DNA of 64,000 nucleotides. Source: Hoplostethus atlanticus. Its lineage: Eukaryota > Chordata > Actinopteri > Trachichthyiformes > Trachichthyidae. The notes under the pieces were generated by a model. It saw only the letters and a list, made by a program, of their open reading frames with translations, was not told the DNA's origin and searched no databases. The stretch spans positions 1,287,001-1,351,000 of the forward strand of contig JAXDDX010000057.1 in assembly GCA_034670405.1 (NCBI GenBank), written 5' to 3'. Below are positions 14,473 to 25,300 of this stretch, piece by piece; positions within the stretch are counted from its first letter, which is position 1, and each line of letters opens with the position of its first letter. A program made the translations under genes and the position numbers.

Positions 14473-16316
14473 CTAAACCTACCACCAGGGACAATCAGCC
14501 AACCAGATTCTTTATAAAGGCTTCTGTACGATGCCCCCCACAACCATTATCACATTATCCACTTTGACCAGAAGACTCACACCACAGCTGCATCACAAAA
14601 CCTCCCTCTCTCTATGGGCTGCACACACGGGGATCACTGCTGAGCTGAAGCCTTGTCGTGTGGCGTCTGGGGGTGAAGGTGGGGGTGAGAGATGACTAGG
14701 AGCAGTGTTCCACTGCTGGATGGGTGACAGTTGGGGTCAGAGGTTCACTCCACCAGCAACAGCTCTCTCTCTCTCTCCAGACTCTTTCTGGGGCTCAAAG
14801 GAAGGGTTTGACAAGAAGGACTCGGAAGCGCCAAGGCATCTGGCAGCAGCCCTTCCCTCCACATCCTGAGGGCCAGCAGAGCCGCTCTGTGGCGGCCAGA
14901 GGAGGGAAACAAGGTGTATACTGTGATCTAAACACAGACTGGGGGGGGGGGGTCAGGTTACCCCATCGGTAGGTGTTTTACCACAGAGAAGCTCACTGTG
15001 AAGAAGGAGAGAGAGGGTTGGGAGACGGGGAGTTGTGGTGCGATTGTAAGTTTACTAGTATACAGAACAAAAGATTTGAATCAATAAAAACATACCAATA
15101 CGTATTGGAGAGATCACAAATGGTCATTGATAACGGACCTAGTTTTATTTGTTTTTGACTGTAATATCATATAATATCATGGGAGGGTTTAAATCAGTAA
15201 ACAAGACACTTTCATTTGCTTGTTTCCTCTTGAATCCAAAAGAGCCAGATGCTCTTACACTCACAACAGATTCAAGTGAATGTTTCTGCGCAAACTTTCA
15301 CACGTACGTAATCATATTTTATGATACCCCTGGCCCCTTATCTAGCCGTCTTGCACATGGGGTGACTGCGCTCCATATGTCGGCTGAGTGCAGTCACGTT
15401 GATAGGGCTACAACCGTCACCTGCATGACCCTTCCTAAATGGAAGTGATTAGAGGAAACTAGAACACATCTCTGGGGAGAATGCAACCTCAGAGGCGCTA
15501 CTCGGTATTCATCGATGCAGGAGTTAAGTGCAGAGTTTTTTTTTTAATGGTTAGAGGTATGGAAATTGTTGCCAGACCATATGAAGTCCAGTAAAGCCAC
15601 CAAAGCTGGAAAATACCGTGTGCATGGCCAGAGGAAATCTAAGGTGACAAGAGGTTTCCAGTGCAGGTCTATAGGTCCAGTGCTACTGTATTGCAGCATA
15701 TAGTGTTGAAGTTCAGGGTTTCAGCACCTTGGACAGCCCAGAGCTAAGTCACATGTTAGACTCTTAAGTGATGATTATCAAAAACATTTATTCACTGTGT
15801 TCACAGATCAAATGAATCTATTAAGTGTTATTAAGTGTTATTTTTAAAAATGAATCTAATACGCTCAAGTACCATCACTGTTGGAAAAATAGCTAATGAG
15901 AAAAACTGCCTTTTGCATTTTCAGAAATTCCCTATGCTACAAAGGATGGATTGTGCACTTTAGGTTGGGTAATTGTCTCTGTGATGAAGTGGGTTTCAGG
16001 ACTAAGAATTCATTTAAGTAAAAGGAAACCCAAAGGGATTACATTTCTTTTTAATGGAGGAGCGTACTGGACTTTTTCTCTGTTGGTTAGAATTTCCCCC
16101 CAAAATCTCTCTCTGCTTAGTCATTAAGAAATAAATGGGTTTACAGGCGCTATCATTTGGACAGTGAGTTGTGCGGTATTAGTGAGCACCTCTAAGCTGG
16201 ATTTAAGAAGAATTGACCCGTAGTCCCCACTGGTATAAGGCAGTAGCGTGCATTGAAAGCAGACTAGAGAGACAGAAGCCAACAAGGATTCATGCCTTGG
16301 CATCGAAATTCAGGCC

Positions 16317-17889
16317 ATGGAAATACTACTGAAGAATTATCCTGCAAAGGTTGTAAATATTCCATGGAGGAATAACAACCTCAGTATACTGCATACTGAG
16401 CCTCTTCTGTCAGAACAAGGGGAGACTATCATTGGAGTGTACCTGTTAGTGCTAGGTAAGTCATTGGTCAGTTACTACACAAAGATGATACAGCTTTATA
16501 ACATTCATTTTAATTGTATCATTTTCATACCCTTTGCAGTTCAATGGGTAGAGAGCAAGACACAAACACTACCAAAACACAACCAAGACACAACGATACC
16601 ACAAACTCATGCACTCATGCTACTGAAGGGCACATTACATAAAAATGTCCACCAAATATGGTAAATATGTATTGGTGACAAATTTCTGATTGCTAAAATA
16701 ATGCTGTTTTGTGTCATAATGTTTTTGCAGTTGACCAGACTTCCTTCACTCTGTGTTAAACAGTGTACCCTCACAATGCCGCCATGAAACAAAAATGGCT
16801 TTGCTCTTTATGAACTTTTTGGCACGAAGGAGTCACACATTGTTGAAGAGTCAACAACAAAAACAACTGTTGTCCCTAATGTTTCCAAAGGCCAGTCCCG
16901 AGCTGACACATACAGCTGGGCTGCTGTGTTGGTGGCACAGTTGTCCTTTACTCCAGTCAGGGGATTGACACTATTTCACACAGATGAGGAAGGCAACAGT
17001 CCAATAATACACAGTACAGTGTTTTAACACTGACCTCAGATCTGCTGTTGCCAAGGTTTAGTATACTATACTATACTATACTGCACTATACTATACTATA
17101 CTATACTGCACTATACTATACTGCACTATACTATACTATACTGTGGGTATACTATGCTATGCTGTACTATGCTATACTATACTATACTAGCCTATGCTAT
17201 GCTATGCTATGCTATGCTATGCTATACTTTACTATACTAGCCTATGCTATGCTATGCTATGCTATGCTATGCTATGCTATACTATACTAGACTATACTAG
17301 ACTATACTACATCAATAAGACTATGATGTCCCAAAGTAAATGTTTAATAGTATTCCTAATGGACCACTGTTGAGTATATATACTGTCTGTTTCTCCCCAG
17401 GTTGGCTTTCCTGGTTTGGGAACAGTTTAGTGATCTTTGTCTTATACAGACAGAGGGCCTCGCTTCAGCCAACAGATTTCCTCACTTTAAATCTTGCCAT
17501 CTCTGATGCCAGCATCTCAATATTTGGCTACTCTAGGGGGATTCTAGAGATATTCAATATCCTCAAGGACGATGGGTATTTGATCACCTGGATCTGGACA
17601 TGCCAGGTAAAAGCCTGAGACACTAATTGATATTTTTAGGTTAAATTTAGAAGAGTTAGGTGTCTATAAAGGATTATGCTTCTCAAAATTCCCCAAACAT
17701 TTCCCAACAAGTCTCTGTTTCTGGTACAATTAAACAGTGTATTGTAGGCAGCTTTAATACATACCAAATCCCAGAAATGCTGACTGTGCATAGCTTGCAA
17801 AAGAGATTTGTGTATCCATTTGCTAATTTCTTTGGCCAATCCCAATTAATGAAGTACGGTAAAATAATCTCAGCAGGTCTTACGGTAGA

Positions 17890-17946
<57 letters not shown>

Positions 17947-18374
17947 ATTACGCTGGTACGCATGTGGGCTGGAGGTCAAATCTGTAATCAGATTACTAGT
18001 GTGGGACCCTTTGACTGGGGAAACGATTTGAGCAGCATGGCACCTGACAACAACCAAATAGGCAACAAACAAGAGCTGGATATTTGTTGCATAACTTTAT
18101 TAAGAGTTCTTGTCTGAATTATGCTGTAATCCAGTGAACAATACTGCTGTACAGGACAAGCTGATTCAAAATAATCAGCAGAGATCATTGTTGGACAATT
18201 CTATTGAGACTTGTGTGTTACAAATATTATGTCTGCTCCTGCAACATATGAAATATACTGTATTGTTAGCCTAAAGCACACTGTACTAGGTAATTCCAGT
18301 AATCATGTGGCATTTCTAAACTTTTGTCTTGACAAATCCAATCTAGAAAAGGTGACAAGAAACAAAGAAATACA

Positions 18375-18419
<45 letters not shown>

Positions 18420-21400
18420 CTGACAACATTCTTGTGTGCAATATGTAGCACCCATGATTCATTTATGTTTGCCTCCTCGCAAGGCCTTTGCTTGCAATGA
18501 CATAGTTGTCATACTTTAGCTTGGAATTTTTCCAGGTTATTTTTCTTGCTCAAGGCTAGCCTGTGGTGGAAACCATGATATCCGTGCTCCTATGAGAGGA
18601 GTCTCTGTGGAATCATAAAAAAACAGCGGTGTAACAATAACAGCTTCAGTCTCAGAAGCATAGACGCTATAATCTGAGTTGGAGAAATAGAGCAAGGGTT
18701 GCTGCTGTTAGGCTTAAGCACAGCTCTATTCAAGAAACAGTATCTGAGGTGATCTCATCTCTCAGCCATCCAATCTCAGGTTTTCAGGTGAAGGAGAAAT
18801 ATTGGGATAGCAGTGTGCCTCTCTCATTTCATCCTCCCCTGTGAGAGGTGGGTGGAGCATTGATCGATGTGAGAGGGAGCACTGGGAGTAAATAAGGGAA
18901 TGGTAAGAAGTGCTAGAAGTGGAGGGGGAGAGGAACGAGACAGGCATGTGAGAAGCATTAGCAGATTACTGCATCAGCATGATGGGACATGAACAGTTAA
19001 ACTTAGTAAAGGCTGAGCCAAGCTGGGCCAGATTCCTGTGCAGAGGCAGAGGTGAAGCAGTGCTGGATGAGCATCACACTGTGAGATAGCCTGGGAGGAT
19101 CAAACCACATCAAATCAGAGGGCCACCATCTTCACGCACCTGGTCCTGATTTCTTTAAAAAAAATAAAATAAAGGATTTTATGTGCAATAGTCTGGAGGG
19201 AAAAGTAAACTATTTGGGTAAATGTGTAGACACTGGCAGTAGAGTTACAGAATGTGACGGTGAAAAAATGGGATGATTGACAGTAATAGGATTAGGATTT
19301 AAGGAAGATCAAGAAAGTAATCAGTGAGAGACCTCAGCTGAGCCATGTCACCCAGCAATGTTACAGCAGGGTCCTGGGTGTCACACAGTGGGAACCGGAC
19401 TGGGACACAGTAGGACAATTTCCTGCGAGAAGAGCTGTGATCATAAGATTATCATTTATCTACTAAACATTAGGCTTCATTGTAGCGGTCAGCCTTTCGA
19501 TCTCCTATCCATAGACCTTCCATGGAAATAGAGGTGGAAACATTTTAGTGTTGCGATATAAATTGTTTCTTCTTATTATTATTATTATCTTGCCATATCC
19601 AAGCTGACACTTCTAATAAGGGCCATAGTGAAGATTCCCATTTTAGTCTGCTGGTGCCGTTCCTCCTGGTTGACTGCCGCACAGATCAGAGGAAATGCCG
19701 TAGGTCTGGAACACATCAGCTACCTGTCAGGAGACGATCTGAAGCCGTAGCGTCTCTATCTGATACAGTCCAAATCAAAGCAAACTCAACAAACAAAGGT
19801 CACTTAGACAGTCAATTGGTTTATCCCCTTGAGCTCAGATGCTTCCCCCTGACCCATCATTCACCATTTAGTGACAAACAAAAGACATTTTGAAGATGTG
19901 ATCTCGTGATTCAGCGACCCCTCTTCTTGTCTCCTTCCAGGTAGATGGTTTCTTAACTTTGCTCTTTGGCCTTGCGAGCATCAACACCTTGACAGTTATC
20001 AGTATCACCAGATACATCAAGGGATGCCACCCAAACAGAGGTGAGATCTGACCTTGTTCCTCACAGGGAGAATGGAAAGAGAGCTTGGGGCCGGCGTCTC
20101 TGCCTTCCTCGCATTCCAGTAGTTCTTATCTGACAGAAAGTGTGTTTTTTTACTGTGCTAATGAAAGCTTATTACTGACTTTGGCTGTGGGAATAAGTAC
20201 CGCTTGGCAATTCCATTTACATTTTGCCATAACATGTCATTAAGTTAATTTGAGGTGAAGTTTTCTATTTTCAGGTGTAATTGATGCTGAAGAATGTCTT
20301 AATTATAAGGAAATTAGGTACAGCAACTGGCTCTGTTGTCAGCGTGGGATACAATTTTTACAGTGCTTGTGGTTGTTCATAAAACAAGTTATATAAACTT
20401 ACAGGTTTTTTTTTACATTGATGGCTAAACTATTGGCATCAATGGAACATGCAGGTTTTCATCCACCTAAGTATTTCCCTTGTTTGATTGTCAAATCCAG
20501 AAATCCATAATACAATGTGGATTAGTTCTCCAAGTGAATTTCACCTGAAAAGTAAACCTGTCTAAGTCGTAAAGCAGCAATACACGGTAATGCAGCCTGA
20601 CAAGTTGAGTAACCCATATATAGGAAGGCACTGTATATTGTTTATCTTCTCTCACGAAATGTACAGCAGATATATTTACACAAGATAAGTGAGCACTGTT
20701 TTATATATGGCCTTGGAAATAAAACGGGCCGATTGATTTTTTTTCTTCTTCTGAATACAAAGCTATGTGTACTTTGTCAACAGAGGTCCTTTTCAGTCAA
20801 GTTGTTTGGCTGAAAGGCTGTCAGGACTCGAAAAGAACTCATTGTTCAATAAATGTCACAATCTGACCTTCATAACGCAGGCAGGAATGCTACATCTTTA
20901 AGTGCCTCTCAGTTTTTCTGTCATAAATAATAACATTTAGAGCACAAAGCCTTTCTGCACAGCACAAAGGCAAACAGCTGGTCCAGGGCCAGGGACTAAC
21001 ATGTTTGAAATGAGACTGTATTCATTCCACCTTGTTGTGTGTCTCTGCAGCTCACTGCATCAGCATGAACACCATTATCATATCACTAATCTGCATCTGG
21101 ACTGGAGCCTTCTTCTGGTCTGTGGCTCCACTGCTGGGCTGGGGCAGCTACACAGGTCAGAGGAAATCATGATACCATACAGATAAATGATTATTCTACA
21201 GTGACTGAGGAGATATCCATCTGTATCCATCTGATCTATGTGTCCAATGATCCATAGACCGAGGTTATGGCACCTGTGAGGTGGATTGGTCCAAAGCCAA
21301 TTACTCCACCATCTACAAGTCATACATCATCTCCATCCTCGTCTCTTGCTTTTTCACCCCCGTGATCATCATGTTCTTCTGCTACGTGTCCATCATCAAC

Positions 21401-22086
21401 ACGGTGAAGAGCGCTAATGCCATGTCAGCTGATGGTTACCTCACTGAACGTCAAAGGAAGGTGGAGAGAGACGTCACCAGGGTGGGTAAACAGGATATGG
21501 TCTAGTTTATTTCTGAAGTGTGCATTGGAAAGTCTTGGTGGCAAATGGAAAATCACAAACTTAAACTCCCACACTTTTCCAATCCTGACAATTGTTTCCT
21601 CGTGTTTTTCTCTAGGTTTCCGTTGCAATCTGCACGGCTTTTGTCATGGCCTGGTCTCCCTATGCAGTGGTGTCCATGTGGTCAGCCTGGGGCTTCCACG
21701 TGCCCAGCACAACCAGCATCATCACCCGTCTCTTTGCCAAGTCCGCCAGCTTCTACAACCCGCTGATCTACTTTGGCATGAGCTCCAAATTTCGCAAGGA
21801 CATCTCCGTGCTGCTGCCATGCATCCGAGAGAATAGGGAGGTGGTGCGTCTGCAACACTTTCAAAATATCAAACCCAAGGCTGAGGCCACACCCCCTGTT
21901 GCATCACTTCCTGCCCAGAAGCAGGAGGCTACATATGCGGCGGGACAGCTGATCCAGCCCTCCTCTGACAGCGACTCAGGGGTGAACAGCCCTTTTCAAA
22001 CGCCGCCACCTGACAAACGGGAGGTCTTCCACATCGATGTGCCCTCGCACGTTGAAACGTCAGAGTACTGGTGTGACAGACTCTAA
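16317..22086 (+). CDS. Non-visual opsin, neuropsin-like (Opn5-related) group
   Basis: A complete light-sensing G-protein-coupled receptor of 414 residues in six exons: 16317-16455, 17401-17606, 19941-20040, 21051-21155, 21258-21481 and 21616-22086. The ATG at 16317 sits in a strong GCCATGG context. Visible features are an N-terminal glycosylation site (N21-L-S), GN in helix 1 (N53), Cys114 and Cys190 for the conserved disulfide, a second sequon in loop 2 (N198-Y-S), W-x-P in helix 6 (AWSPY), the retinal-binding Lys300 in FAKSASFYNPLIY, and NPxxY. After helix 7 come SSKFRKD and a possible palmitoylated Cys (LLPCIRE), then a Ser/Pro-rich tail. Two odd points: Asp117 at the rhodopsin Glu113 position and TRY at 138-140 instead of D/ERY. 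The sequence resembles the fish and bird Opn5-like opsins (Opn6/7/8 or Opn5L types) more than visual opsins; I cannot fix the subgroup without a tree. Confidence 0.93.
16538..16665 (+). mobile_element. Possible tRNA-derived SINE relic in opsin intron 1
   Basis: A tRNA A-box-like stretch AGTTCAATGGGTAGAG at about 16539-16554 is followed by a body ending in AAAATGTCCACCAAATATGG, which resembles a decayed AAAAGTGTCTGCCAAATG SINE tail. The B box is not convincing, so this is tentative. Confidence 0.4.
17060..17312. repeat. Pentanucleotide ACTAT/GCTAT satellite in opsin intron 1
   Basis: About 250 bp of 5-bp units alternate in blocks of ACTAT and GCTAT with higher-order pieces (for example a doubled block ending in ACTAGCCTAT). 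It lies between opsin exons 1 and 2 and ends about 90 bp before the exon 2 acceptor. The block structure suggests unequal exchange or slippage, so its length should vary between individuals. Confidence 0.92.
17890..17944. repeat. (TG)n microsatellite, opsin intron 2
   Basis: A TG run of about 27 units with one TTTG interruption, about 280 bp downstream of the exon 2 donor. Confidence 0.95.
18375..18419. repeat. (GATA)n microsatellite, opsin intron 2
   Basis: About eleven perfect GATA/AGAT tetramers inside the 2.3-kb intron between opsin exons 2 and 3. The rest of that intron shows no other gene. Confidence 0.95.
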
Positions 22087-22201
22087 AGACAGCACTCTCA
22101 CACACACACACACACTGTTCGCTTCTGCATCATTTTACTTGAACAACTAATTACAGGGAGAGATTGAGAGTATTTTTGTATTTTTTGGTCTTACCCATGT
22201 C

Positions 22202-22232
22202 AATAAACTGTATAATAAACACTGTCAATAAA
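22202..22232 (+). terminator. Clustered poly(A) signals of the opsin gene
   Basis: Three AATAAA hexamers at 22202-22207, 22214-22219 and 22227-22232 lie 115-150 bp after the opsin stop codon, after a CA-rich short 3' UTR. This suggests a very compact 3' UTR. Confidence 0.75.
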
Positions 22233-22307
22233 TCATTTTCTGATTTTCAAATGGGATTTTACACATGCTGAAGCAAGAGTTTTCATTTGTGATTCATGTA
22301 AAGGCTA

Positions 22308-22343
22308 CTCATCCAGTCCACAATGATGAGTGGACTGGATGAG
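22308..22343. repeat. Perfect 14-bp inverted repeat with 8-bp loop
   Basis: CTCATCCAGTCCAC at 22308-22321 and its exact reverse complement at 22330-22343 surround AATGATGA. It lies about 75 bp past the opsin poly(A) cluster. It could form a stem-loop in read-through RNA. Confidence 0.8.
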
Positions 22344-25300
22344 GGTGGAGTGGTGCTTAACTGCTTGCATTAAAAAATGTGTTCAGAATATATTAGGTGG
22401 TGTGTAGCGAGCAGTGGCAGTGAGACAAGTAATGCATGATAACATCTGGAAACCCTGAAGGGTCCTCGGCCCAGTCGAGGCGACGCGATGACATGGTATT
22501 TGATCATATCCCCAGCTAGTCCTGAGGGGGCGCATGCTATTCATATCTCCTTTATGTCTCACATTCCCCAGTAGATGCCAACCAACCCTCTACCCAAGCA
22601 CCACCACTACTCTCAAGCAACAGCGTCAAACTGACCGGTGTATCAAAGAACGCATACTTGGCAACACATTTTCACATCAGTCAACTGAAAGGCCGGTGGG
22701 AGTAAAGGTTTTTTCATTGGGGGATGGAGAGAGGCTCTATTTTTACAGTAAACTGTCAAAACTCTCCCAGTGGCCCACGGGTGTCGTGGATTAGGACAAC
22801 TCTGGTCTGTTGACAAGCTCTCAAGCTAAACAGCCTGTTGAAAGCAAAATGAGCTGAACTCTGAAATAGCACCTGATTATTTTCAATGGGACAATTATTT
22901 TCCTGAGGCATAAAAAGTGTAATCTTAAAAGTTCCCGAGGCGGTTTCTACATTTGCAGTGACTATAATCACAAGCACAATGAGCTCTTTTACAGGGGCCC
23001 TTAAGACCGTTCAATCAAAATGGCAGGCAAGCTAACCCTGATGGTGCAGCACCACCCACCACAGAAGGTTGATATAGCACTGTGTGTGTTTGTCTGTGTG
23101 TGTGTGTGTGTGTGTGCGTGCGTGCGCATACAATGTAGATCACACCAGGAGACAGAGTGAAAGTGAGTGTGACTTGAAGTGTCTGTTGGTGTTGATTGGT
23201 TTATTTGGTGGCAAGCTGGTGGAGGAGGAGTAATTGCTCTGGTGTGAATATACACACTTGTCACTCTTGGCTGTTTTATTCCCCAGTCAGTGGATGGGAT
23301 GAGTTGGAGTCAACAATCATGCCAGAAACATTCATCCATAGCAAGAACAAAACACTCAATAAAGGACGCTGCTTTAAGGTGCCACTGCATAGCTTTCCAC
23401 ATCCAGTCTGCTTGGGCATGCTAAAATCATCAAATAATCAGTTGGAGGATTCTGTCCTGTCTAAATTGTCAAACAAACCAAAGAGATGCTGACAAGTTTA
23501 AAATGCTCGCGCTGGTATGCCAGGTTACCAGGAGTGTGCATCCTCTCCTGGCCCCGGGCTACTTGCTCCGCTGCTGGGGCGAAGCGCTCTGAGCCTGGAG
23601 TGGGACGGGCAACGGGGGTGAACCCTGGCCCCGTCCCGTTCTCCACTTTTAATGAGCGCTCAGATCACGCAGACCTAGAAGTCCAGGTGGAACAGTTCAC
23701 TGGTTGTACACATGCCCGATGATCCACACTGTTTTTCAATGAGCCAGGCTACATTGCTGAAAAATTGCGCCGGGGATTATTTTCTTTAACGCCTGGGGAT
23801 TTTTTTTAATTTAACGTCTCAGGTAAATTCACCTTTATTACCGTTTTGTTGAAATTTTCGCCTCAGTCTTTACTCTACACTGTTTCGTACACCGAAATAT
23901 GAATTGGGGATTGTTTTCTACTGCGTGCCAAGATGCGCGTGAATGAATTATCCACTTTCTACATGATTTGTCACGAGGAATTGATGACTATTGCATTCAT
24001 GCGCATTTTCGCATACATTTTATCGGTTATATTATTGATTATTAAGTCACTGGTGGATTTTAATCAACGTTCTCACTGTGTTTTGCTGTTGTTTAACTTT
24101 AAAAAAAAAAAAAAAAGATTTTGTGACACAATTCAACAGCGTTAGTACGGACTTGACTAAGCACACTGCTGCTCATATACAGTTTTATTTTTCAGCAAAA
24201 CGCTCCTTTCCCCCTTTTATAAAGTGAGTCTTAGCTCAATCAAGTCATGGAGGTGAAGCAGTGACCACTCATACTGCACTACTTCTCATGGGTGATGGGT
24301 AAAATCCTTTGAAAGTGATTGATCAATCTTTATTTCTGTAATTGCTGCTGCTTTTTTTATTTTTTTTTATTTTCCCATCTATATTATTTTCATATGTATG
24401 TCTTTGTACGTTTGAAGAAGACTGATTAAACACATATGGTCCTCATACAGGTTGTCCAGCAGCAGACTACAAGCTCTGGCTTGCATGGGAGACAGTGCCA
24501 AGAGCTAAAGTAATTCAGCCTGTGCTGTACTCAGTAAACAAACAGCACCTCAGCAGTGGTAGAATATGAAATGCTGTGCAAGGAAATGACCTTGTAGAGA
24601 CATGTTGGTTTTCCTGTGTCTCTGATCTCTCCTATAGTTCTTATTTGGCTTGTTGCTACGGCACTTGGCACATCTAACATGCTTCAAGTACATTTCTGAC
24701 ACCTGTGAAAGCTGGAATTTAACACGACCTGGTCGTTTATTTGCTATTGGGCGTGTGAAAGTCGCTGTCTAACACCACCCATGCCATTTTTCAGATGATT
24801 ATGATACTCACATAAGACTCTATCCTTTCCAATGCTCCTTCTGTGCACTGGCTCTGTGCCTGTCTCGGTAACCAGTGGGTGCCCCAGACAAGGAATGTGG
24901 GTGCTGCTGAAATGGAGTAAAATTTAAATATGGTCCTTGTGTTTGGGAATGAAGTTGCTGGCAGGAGAGTTATGCCCTGAAGCACACCTTGATTGATGGC
25001 AACTGAATTGACCCAAAACATCAGGGGCTGAAATGTGGATTGTTTGCATGTCCTGTTCAAAATGTATTAGTGCTTCTTCTTAATACACTTATCAGCAACT
25101 GCCATAGGTGCAATTGTAAGCCGTTTTGCGTTCCTTTGAGAGGACAGAGATTTTCCTTTCATTCAGACTGCCCCTATGGTGCTGTAGCAGCAGGGAGCGG
25201 TGAGCCAGGTGTGCGTGACCTGCTTTGTGAACCTTTTGTGTGTTGGTCTTAGAAATAGGCCTAGACAGGCACTGTACATCCTGTTTGCACCATAGCTACT

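Larger units (their letters stand above)
6925..16316. other. Gene-poor intergenic region between spast side and opsin
   Basis: I could not support any protein gene in this 9.4 kb. It holds microsatellites, a pair of inverted tandem arrays, a SINE, a SINE tail and two short palindromic elements, all listed separately. A GC-richer block at about 9950-10330 has no readable splice pattern; it may be an old repeat that I could not assign. Distal regulatory elements for the opsin may lie here but none is recognisable. Confidence 0.6.

Noticed and set aside
17048-17290. 80-codon frame rich in Tyr, Leu and Ala
   Set aside because: It is a translation of the ACTAT/GCTAT satellite.
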